This document shows, in pieces, positions 5,872 to 11,377 of a stretch of 11,377 bases of DNA (its first letter is position 1; each line of letters opens with the position of its first letter). Location: positions 17,217-28,593 of the forward strand of contig MGYH01000025.1 of the NCBI GenBank assembly GCA_001801665.1, written 5' to 3'. The position numbers and the translations under genes are program-made. The notes under the pieces are model-generated. The model saw nothing but the letters and a program-made list of their open reading frames with translations, did no database searches and had not been told where the DNA came from. This stretch comes from Gammaproteobacteria bacterium RIFCSPHIGHO2_12_FULL_45_12 (GTDB lineage Bacteria > Pseudomonadota > Gammaproteobacteria > DSM-16500).

Positions 5872-7752
5872 TCAGTTAATGTGATGATCTCCAAGCCATT
5901 TAGGTATAGGTAAACTTTTTTCATCAATTCCAGAATCAATTAAGACTTGTCTTTGTTTTAATAGACTTGAATGACATCGATATTGCAGCTGACGTGAAAT
6001 GGTAGCGATCCAAAGTTTTGGAGCCACTAAATTAATGACTTCTGTCGAAAGGTTTTTCTGAGTTAAATTTTCACAAAACATAATAAAGTAGTCGTGCACA
6101 TTGTCGTAAATCTTCTTGTTAGAGCCTTCTTGTTGAATGACCTGGTCAAGATAAGCAATATTACCTGATTTAAATAATATTGAATCACGATTCAGTAAGA
6201 GGTAACCCAATGCGGTATTGCCATATGATTTTTTGGCCAACCTAACTTCACCCTCTTGCTCAAATTTAGACGCTAATTCTTCCAGTGCATTTGTATAAAC
6301 AAGGTTAATAAGCATATCTACAAAATCAAGTTTGGGTAGGTCAATTTCTGGGCCAAAAGGTGTTAATGATAAGTTTTGACGGCGTTTTGCCAATTCATAG
6401 AAGATATCAATGAATGAATTTTTTTCTAATTTTTCAACCAGTCTGCTTAATATCTGTTGTTCCTGCGCTCTTATATTTATATCTGCGGCATTTTTCTGAA
6501 AATGACGCCAAGATAATATTTTATCGCAAACTATGAGGAGTTCTTTGGTTCCATATTCTGACACTGTATTAAATAAAAACTCTATAAACTGTACTGTAGT
6601 GACAGCATCTGACATGGTGCTATTAAACTCATCAAGCAGCACGGTGTTAGCTGCTTTTTCAAGACAAGATGAGTAATAATTAGTAGCGCTTTCAAATAAT
6701 TCGCCAACTATATGTTGGCGATATTTTTTTCCTCTTTTGTGTTCTGTGTCGGTAATCCAGCTATTAATAACGTCATTGGCATTTTTTGACTTGGAGGCAG
6801 ATAGTAGGCTTTTAAACTCCTTCCAAGTAAGATAATGTGGTTCTGTTATCAAATTAGCATAATACGAAAAATTTTGTCCACGAAACTCATAATAATGGTC
6901 AAAAAGGAACTCGAACAATGGCATTAATTCAGTTTTTGCATTATCAATATCAGTGCAATCCTTAATTAAAAAATCTATTTTTTCATTCATTTTTTCTTTT
7001 TTCTTATTTTTATCCTCTATAAAAGCAATGTCATATAAATCGTTATCTTTGAGTTTTTTAATTGAGATATCATAAGCATGTTGAGACTTAGACCTGAGGA
7101 TGCAGAGAAAAACAATAATCAACCAATTTATTTCATCTTCGCCATGTCTCAAAATTTCGTTTTTTAATATCTTGATATTGCGAGCAACGAGTTTTATTTT
7201 TCTTGGATTTTTTGGCAAATATTGTAGTAATGGGACGCAATCAATATTGTTAGAAATGCCTACTATTTCTTTCAGTTGATCAGAAAATATTAGTTCAACC
7301 TGTTCTTGAGTTGGTTCTGGTAAAAAATAAGGAAAATCTATTATTTTTTCTAAAAATTCATGGCCAGAGCCATAGGAAGGATGTGTGAGTGAAATGGCTT
7401 TTGCTACTCTGTCTCTGTCCATTGACAAAATAAAGGCAAAACAAGGTAAATCAAGTATTTCTCTTAGTGATAAAAAAAGTTGATGAATAAGAGTTGGGTT
7501 GGCTCTATCAATGTCATCAATCGCTATAATTATTTTTTTACCATTCAGTTGCTCTTTGAGGTTGTCAAAAAATATACTTCCAGCTCTTAAATGTCGAGAA
7601 ACTAAAGATAATGCAGAATTAACAGTATTATTAGAGATGCTTTTATTCACTGAGTTGGCGATATCTGAAACCTGGAATAAATAACTAGTTGCCTTTTGTG
7701 TCCAGACACAAGATATTTTTTTCCTGATATATTCAGGGATATAGTTTTCCAT
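5872..7752 (-). CDS. KAP NTPase, C-terminal fragment (Walker B and helical C-terminal region)
   Basis: The 626-residue open frame contains the second half of the KAP domain: Walker B KIIIAIDDIDRANP (73-86), a helix and strand with CFAFILSMDRDRVAKAI (104-120), and EFLEKIIDFPYFLPEPT (132-148), all typical of the family. Residues from about 150 to 626 are mostly helical with a charged stretch around 245-260 (KNKKKEKMNEK) and no transmembrane segment. No known domain is recognised there; it probably senses or binds partners. The ATG at 7752 has no ribosome binding site and is probably internal Met of the ancestral protein, not a true start. The frame has stayed open over 1.9 kb, so decay has barely begun if the frameshift is real. 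Confidence 0.75.
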   Translation of the reverse strand: MENYIPEYIRKKISCVWTQKATSYLFQVSDIANSVNKSISNNTVNSALSLVSRHLRAGSIFFDNLKEQLNGKKIIIAIDDIDRANPTLIHQLFLSLREILDLPCFAFILSMDRDRVAKAISLTHPSYGSGHEFLEKIIDFPYFLPEPTQEQVELIFSDQLKEIVGISNNIDCVPLLQYLPKNPRKIKLVARNIKILKNEILRHGEDEINWLIIVFLCILRSKSQHAYDISIKKLKDNDLYDIAFIEDKNKKKEKMNEKIDFLIKDCTDIDNAKTELMPLFEFLFDHYYEFRGQNFSYYANLITEPHYLTWKEFKSLLSASKSKNANDVINSWITDTEHKRGKKYRQHIVGELFESATNYYSSCLEKAANTVLLDEFNSTMSDAVTTVQFIEFLFNTVSEYGTKELLIVCDKILSWRHFQKNAADINIRAQEQQILSRLVEKLEKNSFIDIFYELAKRRQNLSLTPFGPEIDLPKLDFVDMLINLVYTNALEELASKFEQEGEVRLAKKSYGNTALGYLLLNRDSILFKSGNIAYLDQVIQQEGSNKKIYDNVHDYFIMFCENLTQKNLSTEVINLVAPKLWIATISRQLQYRCHSSLLKQRQVLIDSGIDEKSLPIPKWLGDHHIN

Positions 7753-8105
7753 TTGACGCTAGGTAATGCGTTGCTAATATCAAAGCCGTTTTTTTCTAAC
7801 TCTTTAAGTAAGATAGAGTAAAACGCAGCCCACATTCCATTCGAGTCTGTATACGAGGTTGGATTAAAAGAAATGTATAAATATCCTTTTTCCTTAGCCG
7901 CTATCTCTATGAAATTTAGTAGTGTAGTTTTTCCAGTACCCCATGGGCCATATATTCCCGTATTAATTGACCAATCGGTTGGGGTGTCAACAATAGTATT
8001 CAGTATGTTATTGGCTAAGGACTCACGATCTAGTAAATCATGTTCAGTATGGGTAAGTTCATTATCATATCCATCAGTTTTTCTAACGTGTGTAATATTT
8101 TTCAT
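7647..8105 (-). CDS. KAP NTPase, N-terminal fragment (Walker A)
   Basis: As the sequence stands this frame gives a 152-residue product. Residues 1-117 are genuine KAP sequence: LLDRESLANNIL, then Walker A GPWGTGKTT at 53-61, then YISFNPTSY and MWAAFYSILL, matching the strand and helix after the P-loop. Residues after about 118 (beginning WKTISLN) are read out of frame and are not expected to be functional. Without Walker B and the sensor region this fragment could bind but not properly hydrolyse nucleotide. The ATG overlaps the abiEii stop by one base and there is no obvious Shine-Dalgarno site, so translation would depend on coupling. Confidence 0.7.
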   Translation of the reverse strand: MKNITHVRKTDGYDNELTHTEHDLLDRESLANNILNTIVDTPTDWSINTGIYGPWGTGKTTLLNFIEIAAKEKGYLYISFNPTSYTDSNGMWAAFYSILLKELEKNGFDISNALPSVKWKTISLNISGKKYLVSGHKRQLVIYSRFQISPTQ

Positions 8106-8968
8106 TAAATTTGATCTCTAGGAATGGTGATTATTTTTATCCAATCATTAATCTCATTGATTACGTCATTAACCTGATCTGGTAAATTTAAGCGCTCTCT
8201 AAATGTGCCTAGGCCGCGCAAGTGATTACTCCATAATGCTTGCAAGGTTTGTATGCCAGCAGAATCAAAATTAATTGATAATGACATTGGGGTTCCGCGA
8301 CGATTAAATGTTGCTTGAATTGTATGGGTCAATTTTTCGGTATCTAAAAAATTTGGTTCACGAATCATCACAAGCAAGTCATGGTAGTCTTTCATTCTGC
8401 TATTGATGGCACCTTTAGAAATAATTGTTTCAAGTTTTTCTGCAAAAATTGCTTCTGGTGGATAGACGTATAAAGAAATTTCACCAGCAAAAATAGGCTT
8501 TCCTTTATATTCAAATGGAGTAAATGTCGTCTCTATAGGCACAACCACATCGCCAATGCCAATATCAACTTGGATTTTATCCTGCATCTTTCCAAATTGA
8601 GCATTCAGTGTTACGCGAAATCCCGTGTATTCCATGTGTGGCTGACTCAATTCTTCTGCTGAAAACCAAGTGAAGAAAAATCCGTCTGCAGAATTAGTGG
8701 CGGCTACTTCTTTAATGACTTTTTCAATATTTCCCATCTCACTTTTAATTTTCGTCATTAAAAAATCGATATCGATGGTTTCTCGGTTGATAGCAATATA
8801 TTGAGCAAGCAATAGTCCACCTTTAAAAATTAATTTATCTTGGTAGGGGGAATCGGATAGCCTTGCTAAAAATCGCTCTAAAAGTAGTTGCTTCCAAACT
8901 TTATTAAGGGTGGTACTTTTTTCTACGGCAATTATCTTTAATCGTTCTTTCAGCACTGCTTCATTCAT
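8105..8968 (-). CDS. abiEii: Type IV toxin-antitoxin system nucleotidyltransferase toxin AbiEii
   Basis: A 287-residue member of the AbiEii/AbiGii (DUF1814-type) nucleotidyltransferases, the toxin of the AbiE abortive-infection pair. Motif I is present as LIFKGGLLLAQYIAI followed by RETIDIDFL (Gly50/Gly51, Asp66, Asp68). A third acidic position is Asp135 in KIQVDIGIGD. The later motifs are PPEAIFAEKLETI (170-182, Lys178) and NSRMKDYHDLL (189-199, Lys193, Asp194, Asp197). All catalytic motifs appear intact. Family members transfer nucleotides, and the related mycobacterial MenT toxins modify tRNA 3' ends; the target here is unknown. The start overlaps the abiEi stop as ATGA, and the stop overlaps the KAP start as TAATG, so all three are probably made from one message. 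Confidence 0.93.
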   Translation of the reverse strand: MNEAVLKERLKIIAVEKSTTLNKVWKQLLLERFLARLSDSPYQDKLIFKGGLLLAQYIAINRETIDIDFLMTKIKSEMGNIEKVIKEVAATNSADGFFFTWFSAEELSQPHMEYTGFRVTLNAQFGKMQDKIQVDIGIGDVVVPIETTFTPFEYKGKPIFAGEISLYVYPPEAIFAEKLETIISKGAINSRMKDYHDLLVMIREPNFLDTEKLTHTIQATFNRRGTPMSLSINFDSAGIQTLQALWSNHLRGLGTFRERLNLPDQVNDVINEINDWIKIITIPRDQI

Positions 8969-9561
8969 AGAGTCATCGCTAGTAAAAATGGTTCAATTTT
9001 AATTCTCAGTTTTTTGGCATATTGCCTGATTTTTTCTATATCAACTTTTTCAGCACCTTTTTTTGCCAGTGCAATTTTTAATGCTTTTAAAGCTGTCTCG
9101 CGGCCTAGATAACGGAAAGCGTCTACAATGGTTCGCTCACAATCAAAAATAGGTAGGGTAACATTACCAACTTTGATAGAGGTTTTGCCGAGGGTAAGGT
9201 TGCGCATTCTGACCACTCTAGTGTTTGGCATGGCGCGATGAACTGTCTCATTCCTTATCGCTATCCAATGTTGGGAAGGCATTTCTTCGGTTAAGTGATA
9301 TAAGGAGAGTGCTGATGTAAGGCAAATGACTCCCTCTTTCACTCTTTGCATTGCTTCAATGAGGTCTTCCCAGCGAAAGTCATCTGCTACGGGCGCGTTT
9401 GCGCCACGATAGATTCCATGACCAATACGTGTCAACTCATGTTGCTTCACATAGTAGGCAAGTGTTGATGAGCTCACACCGCGAAGACGAGCCTCCTCAC
9501 TTGTAAAGCTTGAGGCATGTAGAAGAGGTTTGAGCTTGTTCAAGGCGTTTTTAGGTTTCAT
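8965..9561 (-). CDS. abiEi: Type IV toxin-antitoxin system antitoxin/repressor AbiEi
   Basis: A 198-residue AbiEi antitoxin. Residues about 8-55 form a winged helix: FTSEEARLRGVSSSTLAYYV is the helix-turn-helix and GHGIYRG the wing. The C-terminal antitoxin part has GVICLTSALSLYHLTEEMP (76-94), HWIAIRN and PIFDCERTIVDAFRYLG (139-155), which are typical family segments. AbiEi proteins counter the toxin without forming a stable complex with it and repress their own promoter by binding inverted repeats; a matching palindrome lies directly upstream. No spaced Shine-Dalgarno site is visible (TAGGT is only 1 base from the ATG), so the start, though the only reasonable ATG, may be leaderless. Confidence 0.93.
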   Translation of the reverse strand: MKPKNALNKLKPLLHASSFTSEEARLRGVSSSTLAYYVKQHELTRIGHGIYRGANAPVADDFRWEDLIEAMQRVKEGVICLTSALSLYHLTEEMPSQHWIAIRNETVHRAMPNTRVVRMRNLTLGKTSIKVGNVTLPIFDCERTIVDAFRYLGRETALKALKIALAKKGAEKVDIEKIRQYAKKLRIKIEPFLLAMTL

Positions 9562-9565
9562 ACCT

Positions 9566-9618
9566 ATAACTTAATGCTGACACTCAAATATGTCAAGTGA
9601 GTTTCAATATTAAGTTAT
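9566..9618. promoter_or_regulatory. Imperfect palindromic operator upstream of abiEi
   Basis: Arms 9566-9586 and 9598-9618 are inverted copies matching at 18 of 21 positions, with the outer ten bases (ATAACTTAAT / ATTAAGTTAT) perfect and an 11-base centre. It ends 5 bases from the abiEi start and encloses the predicted promoter. AbiEi from Streptococcus agalactiae is known to bind a pair of inverted repeats in its own promoter and autorepress, so this is the expected AbiEi operator. Binding is inferred. Confidence 0.7.
9568..9596 (-). promoter_or_regulatory. Predicted abiEi operon promoter
   Basis: On the minus strand, a perfect -35 TTGACA (9596-9591) is followed by a 17-base spacer and a weak -10 TAAGTT (9573-9568). 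The -35 is in the palindrome's centre and the -10 within one arm, so repressor binding would block RNA polymerase. Transcription would start about at the ATG, implying a leaderless or near-leaderless message. The weak -10 keeps confidence low. Confidence 0.45.
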
Positions 9619-9701
9619 CCTTTATCCAGTCACGCAACAACCTATTGATTTAAATGAATTATGTTAAAAATAGCTGACCGACAGTCAAGCAAGCAGGATA
9701 A

Positions 9702-9811
9702 GAAAATGGGGTCAGGCTTGCACAATTGCACATCCGCACCTGCCGTCTCAACCACTTTTAAAGCCGCCCGCATGCATCATCACTCTATAGTGTTTATTCA
9801 CTTCGCTATAC
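9702..9811 (+). repeat. 110-bp direct repeat, copy 1 (REP/RAYT-associated)
   Basis: Identical to 11039-11148 except for T9756 versus A11093. It begins GAAAATGGGGTCAGGCTTGC, a type of sequence I recall next to REP-associated transposase genes, and contains short palindromes (GCATGC, ATGCAT, CACT-CTAT-AGTG). This copy has no transposase after it; the stop of the neighbouring minus-strand gene is 18 bases away. It may be a solo remnant of a transposed unit. Confidence 0.9.
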
Positions 9812-9828
9812 TTAACATGGTGTTTCTT

Positions 9829-10797
9829 CTATAGTGAGCATGTTAATGGAGATTGAATTGGATTGTTTTCTGAAGAAATGTCAGCATCTAAAAACTCAGA
9901 AAAATGATTGCTGAGTTTTTGATACATACCTGATTTTTTTATTGATAATGGGATGCTTTCCGCATAATTTCCCACTTGAAAATCTACCCCTACGAGAGCT
10001 GCAACAACCATCACTTCATGAAAACTGTGATTACCACCAGCGGCTAAAAATGCAAAACTGACCAATGCATATTCTTTCAATTGTTCAGAGGTTAAATCGC
10101 CGTAGAGTTTTGCTCCTAACATGAGCGAACCCGTATGTCCCGATGGTCCACAGACAATAGGAATATTTTTTTCTAAAGCAGATTTAAAAAAGGTCGTTTT
10201 ATAATCTGGCGTATATTTCTCCATAGCGCGTGTATGGTTTTTATCAGATTTTTCTAGCATTTTGATAAAAACGGGATGCCTTGATATACCTAATTGAGTC
10301 GTTGATTTAATATTATCTTCTTTTATCTCTACTCGACTGCGGTTCTCCTTACTGAAAAGAGAGCTTGGAAATAATTTGCTAACAAACTCCGTTTTTTCAC
10401 TTCTTTTTTCAAGGTGGTCATAAATGCGATGTATAAAAATACAGTGTATCTGCATTGCATTTCTTACATCAGCATTCTCATTATTTAAGATAGAACAAAT
10501 TTTCTCTAAGACTTCAGCTGGATTAGTCTCTTGTTTACTGTCATAGCAGCTGCCAAAATAAGGCTCTCGAAGTTCGGTAATAATATTAGGATTACTTGTA
10601 ATTAAATCCATTACAGCTTTTTTATTGGACTCAATTAATTTTACAATTGCAGATGAAATTTTATTAACGGAAGAAAATTGTTTATTATGCTTCAGTAAAT
10701 CAATAGCTAGTTTGGATTCGAAAAATTCTCTATGTCGTATCTGCAACTCATTATGTAAGTCATATTTCAGTTGTTCTTGCTTCATTGATCTCATCAT
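9829..10797 (-). CDS. Protein of unknown function with GPSGHTG and HSFHE motifs
   Basis: I cannot assign this ~322-residue protein. The start is chosen at ATG 10797 because GAGG (10805-10808) lies 7 bases before it; a GTG at 10803 would abut the site. Residues 1-145 are Lys/Glu/Asn-rich and helical; the region 170-305 looks like a compact domain with CGPSGHTGSLMLGAKLYG (216-233), hydrophobic YALVSFAFLAAGG and GNHSFHEVM (255-263), whose His257, His260 and Glu261 could form a metal or catalytic site. There is no signal peptide. The C-terminal domain style reminds me of uncharacterised proteins from host-associated Legionellales, including secreted ones, but this is memory and not evidence. It sits alone between two 110-bp direct repeats, which suggests acquisition. 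Confidence 0.75.
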   Translation of the reverse strand: MMRSMKQEQLKYDLHNELQIRHREFFESKLAIDLLKHNKQFSSVNKISSAIVKLIESNKKAVMDLITSNPNIITELREPYFGSCYDSKQETNPAEVLEKICSILNNENADVRNAMQIHCIFIHRIYDHLEKRSEKTEFVSKLFPSSLFSKENRSRVEIKEDNIKSTTQLGISRHPVFIKMLEKSDKNHTRAMEKYTPDYKTTFFKSALEKNIPIVCGPSGHTGSLMLGAKLYGDLTSEQLKEYALVSFAFLAAGGNHSFHEVMVVAALVGVDFQVGNYAESIPLSIKKSGMYQKLSNHFSEFLDADISSENNPIQSPLTCSL

Positions 10798-11038
10798 GGC
10801 CACACCTCGTAAAATTATTTAGGCTTGTGAACCATCGTAGCTAGTGATGATCAATAAATATAATCAATAGTTTTTATTTTGTTGATAACATTTACTTATC
10901 GAAGATATTTGGGTCTTTGTCAGAAGGAAATAGGTGGTAGGTATTTTTCTGCTGCTAATGCAGCAATCTGTTGATTGCTGGCATTCATGCATTTTCCTGG
11001 TAACGCAGCAACTGATTGATAAATAAATGTTTACCAAT
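10798..11038. other. AT-rich intergenic region with a small hairpin
   Basis: This stretch between the unknown gene and repeat copy 2 must carry the promoter of the minus-strand gene, but I find no convincing -35/-10 pair. The only clear structure is a perfect 6-bp stem with a 4-base loop at 10950-10965 (TGCTGC, TAAT, GCAGCA). It has no T-run on its 3' side in either direction, so it is not a normal terminator. Confidence 0.5.
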
Positions 11039-11148
11039 GAAAATGGGGTCAGGCTTGCACAATTGCACATCCGCACCTGCCGTCTCAACCACATTTAAAG
11101 CCGCCCGCATGCATCATCACTCTATAGTGTTTATTCACTTCGCTATAC
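11039..11148 (+). repeat. 110-bp direct repeat, copy 2, upstream of the transposase
   Basis: Second copy of the repeat at 9702-9811, same orientation, one base different (A11093), offset exactly 1337 bases. It ends 63 bases before the transposase ATG, so it is probably the left end or leader of the transposase unit and the likely source of copy 1. Confidence 0.9.
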
Positions 11149-11211
11149 ACCGATCATCGTTATATCTTGTTTAATCAAATTTTCTTAACTGACTTCAAGC
11201 AAGGACACACT

Positions 11212-11377
11212 ATGGCTAGAAAACCAAGAGTGCACTACTCGGGTGCGTATTATCATGTCATGTTAAGAGGAAATGGTGGAATGAAGATTTTTAATGATCA
11301 AGCGGACCGCACTATGCTGCTTAATTTGGTTCAAGAATCCATTTTTAGATATAAATATCGTATCCATGCTTTCTGCC
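11212..11377 (+). CDS. REP-associated tyrosine transposase (Y1_Tnp/RAYT family), N-terminal part, runs off the window
   Basis: The frame is open to the end of the window: 55 codons beginning MARKPRVHYSGAYYHVMLRG. The segment YYHVMLRGNGGMKIFNDQADRT (14-35) is the characteristic first strand and turn of IS200-like, REP-associated HUH single-strand transposases, and IHAFC at the end leads into the region where the family has its His-hydrophobic-His metal motif, just beyond the window. The catalytic Tyr is also beyond. AAGGA (11201-11205) is 6 bases before the ATG. Such proteins cut and move REP-type hairpin sequences in single-stranded DNA; the 110-bp repeat just upstream is the natural substrate candidate. 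Whether the gene is intact cannot be seen. Confidence 0.88.
   Translation, partial: MARKPRVHYSGAYYHVMLRGNGGMKIFNDQADRTMLLNLVQESIFRYKYRIHAFC

Larger units (their letters stand above)
5872..8105 (-). pseudogene. KAP-family P-loop NTPase, interrupted by a one-base frameshift
   Basis: Two overlapping reading frames are the halves of one KAP NTPase (the Kidins220/ARMS and PifA family), about 744 residues if joined. The N-terminal half holds Walker A, the C-terminal half Walker B. The frames meet near 7753: reading GTC AAA TGG in the first frame becomes AAA ATG GAA in the second if one A is restored to the run. Upstream of the second frame's ATG is an in-frame TAG, so the downstream half has no other extension. 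Intact homologues are membrane-associated ATPases; phage exclusion is known for F-plasmid PifA. The start overlaps the abiEii stop as TAATG. The lesion may be a real mutation or a base-call error; the long undamaged downstream frame suggests it is recent or artefactual. Confidence 0.82.

Noticed and set aside
7745..7758. Programmed -1 ribosomal frameshift joining the KAP halves
   Set aside because: The direction is right, but no canonical slippery heptamer (X XXY YYZ) or strong following stem is seen; a lost base in the A run is simpler.
10864..11094. 76-codon minus-strand frame across the intergenic region and repeat copy 2
   Set aside because: Low-complexity Cys/Ser composition, ends inside a mobile repeat and lacks a ribosome binding site; not supported as a gene.
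9702..11148. The two 110-bp repeats as a CRISPR array or as insertion-sequence long terminal repeats
   Set aside because: Only two units 1.2 kb apart with no cas genes, and no transposase lies between them; the RAYT association explains them better.

Overview
The window looks like a gammaproteobacterial chromosome segment, most likely from Legionellales or a relative. The basis is the coxB-coxA-ctaG-coxC order, a CoxC with the extra loop known from gammaproteobacterial subunits, a REP-associated transposase, and short hairpin repeats. This is judgement from protein and repeat style; no ribosomal marker is present, so the placement is moderate confidence.

Bases 1-4687 (+ strand) are a core respiratory operon: the C-terminal end of CoxB carrying fused cytochrome c domains, CoxA, the copper chaperone CtaG (Cox11), CoxC, and a two-domain sulfurtransferase starting 3 bases after coxC. 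Together the first four genes build an aa3/caa3-type cytochrome c oxidase. Genes are tightly packed or overlapping.

Bases 4688-4981 form a boundary: a 131-bp MITE-like element with imperfect 23-bp terminal inverted repeats between TATA repeats, then a tRNA-Glu (anticodon CTC).

Bases 4982-9618 are an AT-richer accessory block on the minus strand. Read in transcription order it holds a palindromic operator/promoter, abiEi (antitoxin), abiEii (nucleotidyltransferase toxin), a KAP-family P-loop NTPase broken by a one-base frameshift, a three-helix membrane protein, and a secreted Cys-rich protein. Four of the five junctions overlap or nearly so (ATGA, TAATG, ATGA), so this reads as one operon: an AbiE toxin-antitoxin pair leading a KAP NTPase and two envelope proteins. 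It is the best candidate here for a poorly described defence-type module.

Bases 9619-11377 hold a gene of unknown function (minus strand) lying between two 110-bp direct repeats that differ at one base. The second repeat sits just ahead of a REP-associated tyrosine transposase that runs off the window. The gene between the repeats could have been moved, or could be lost, by recombination between them.
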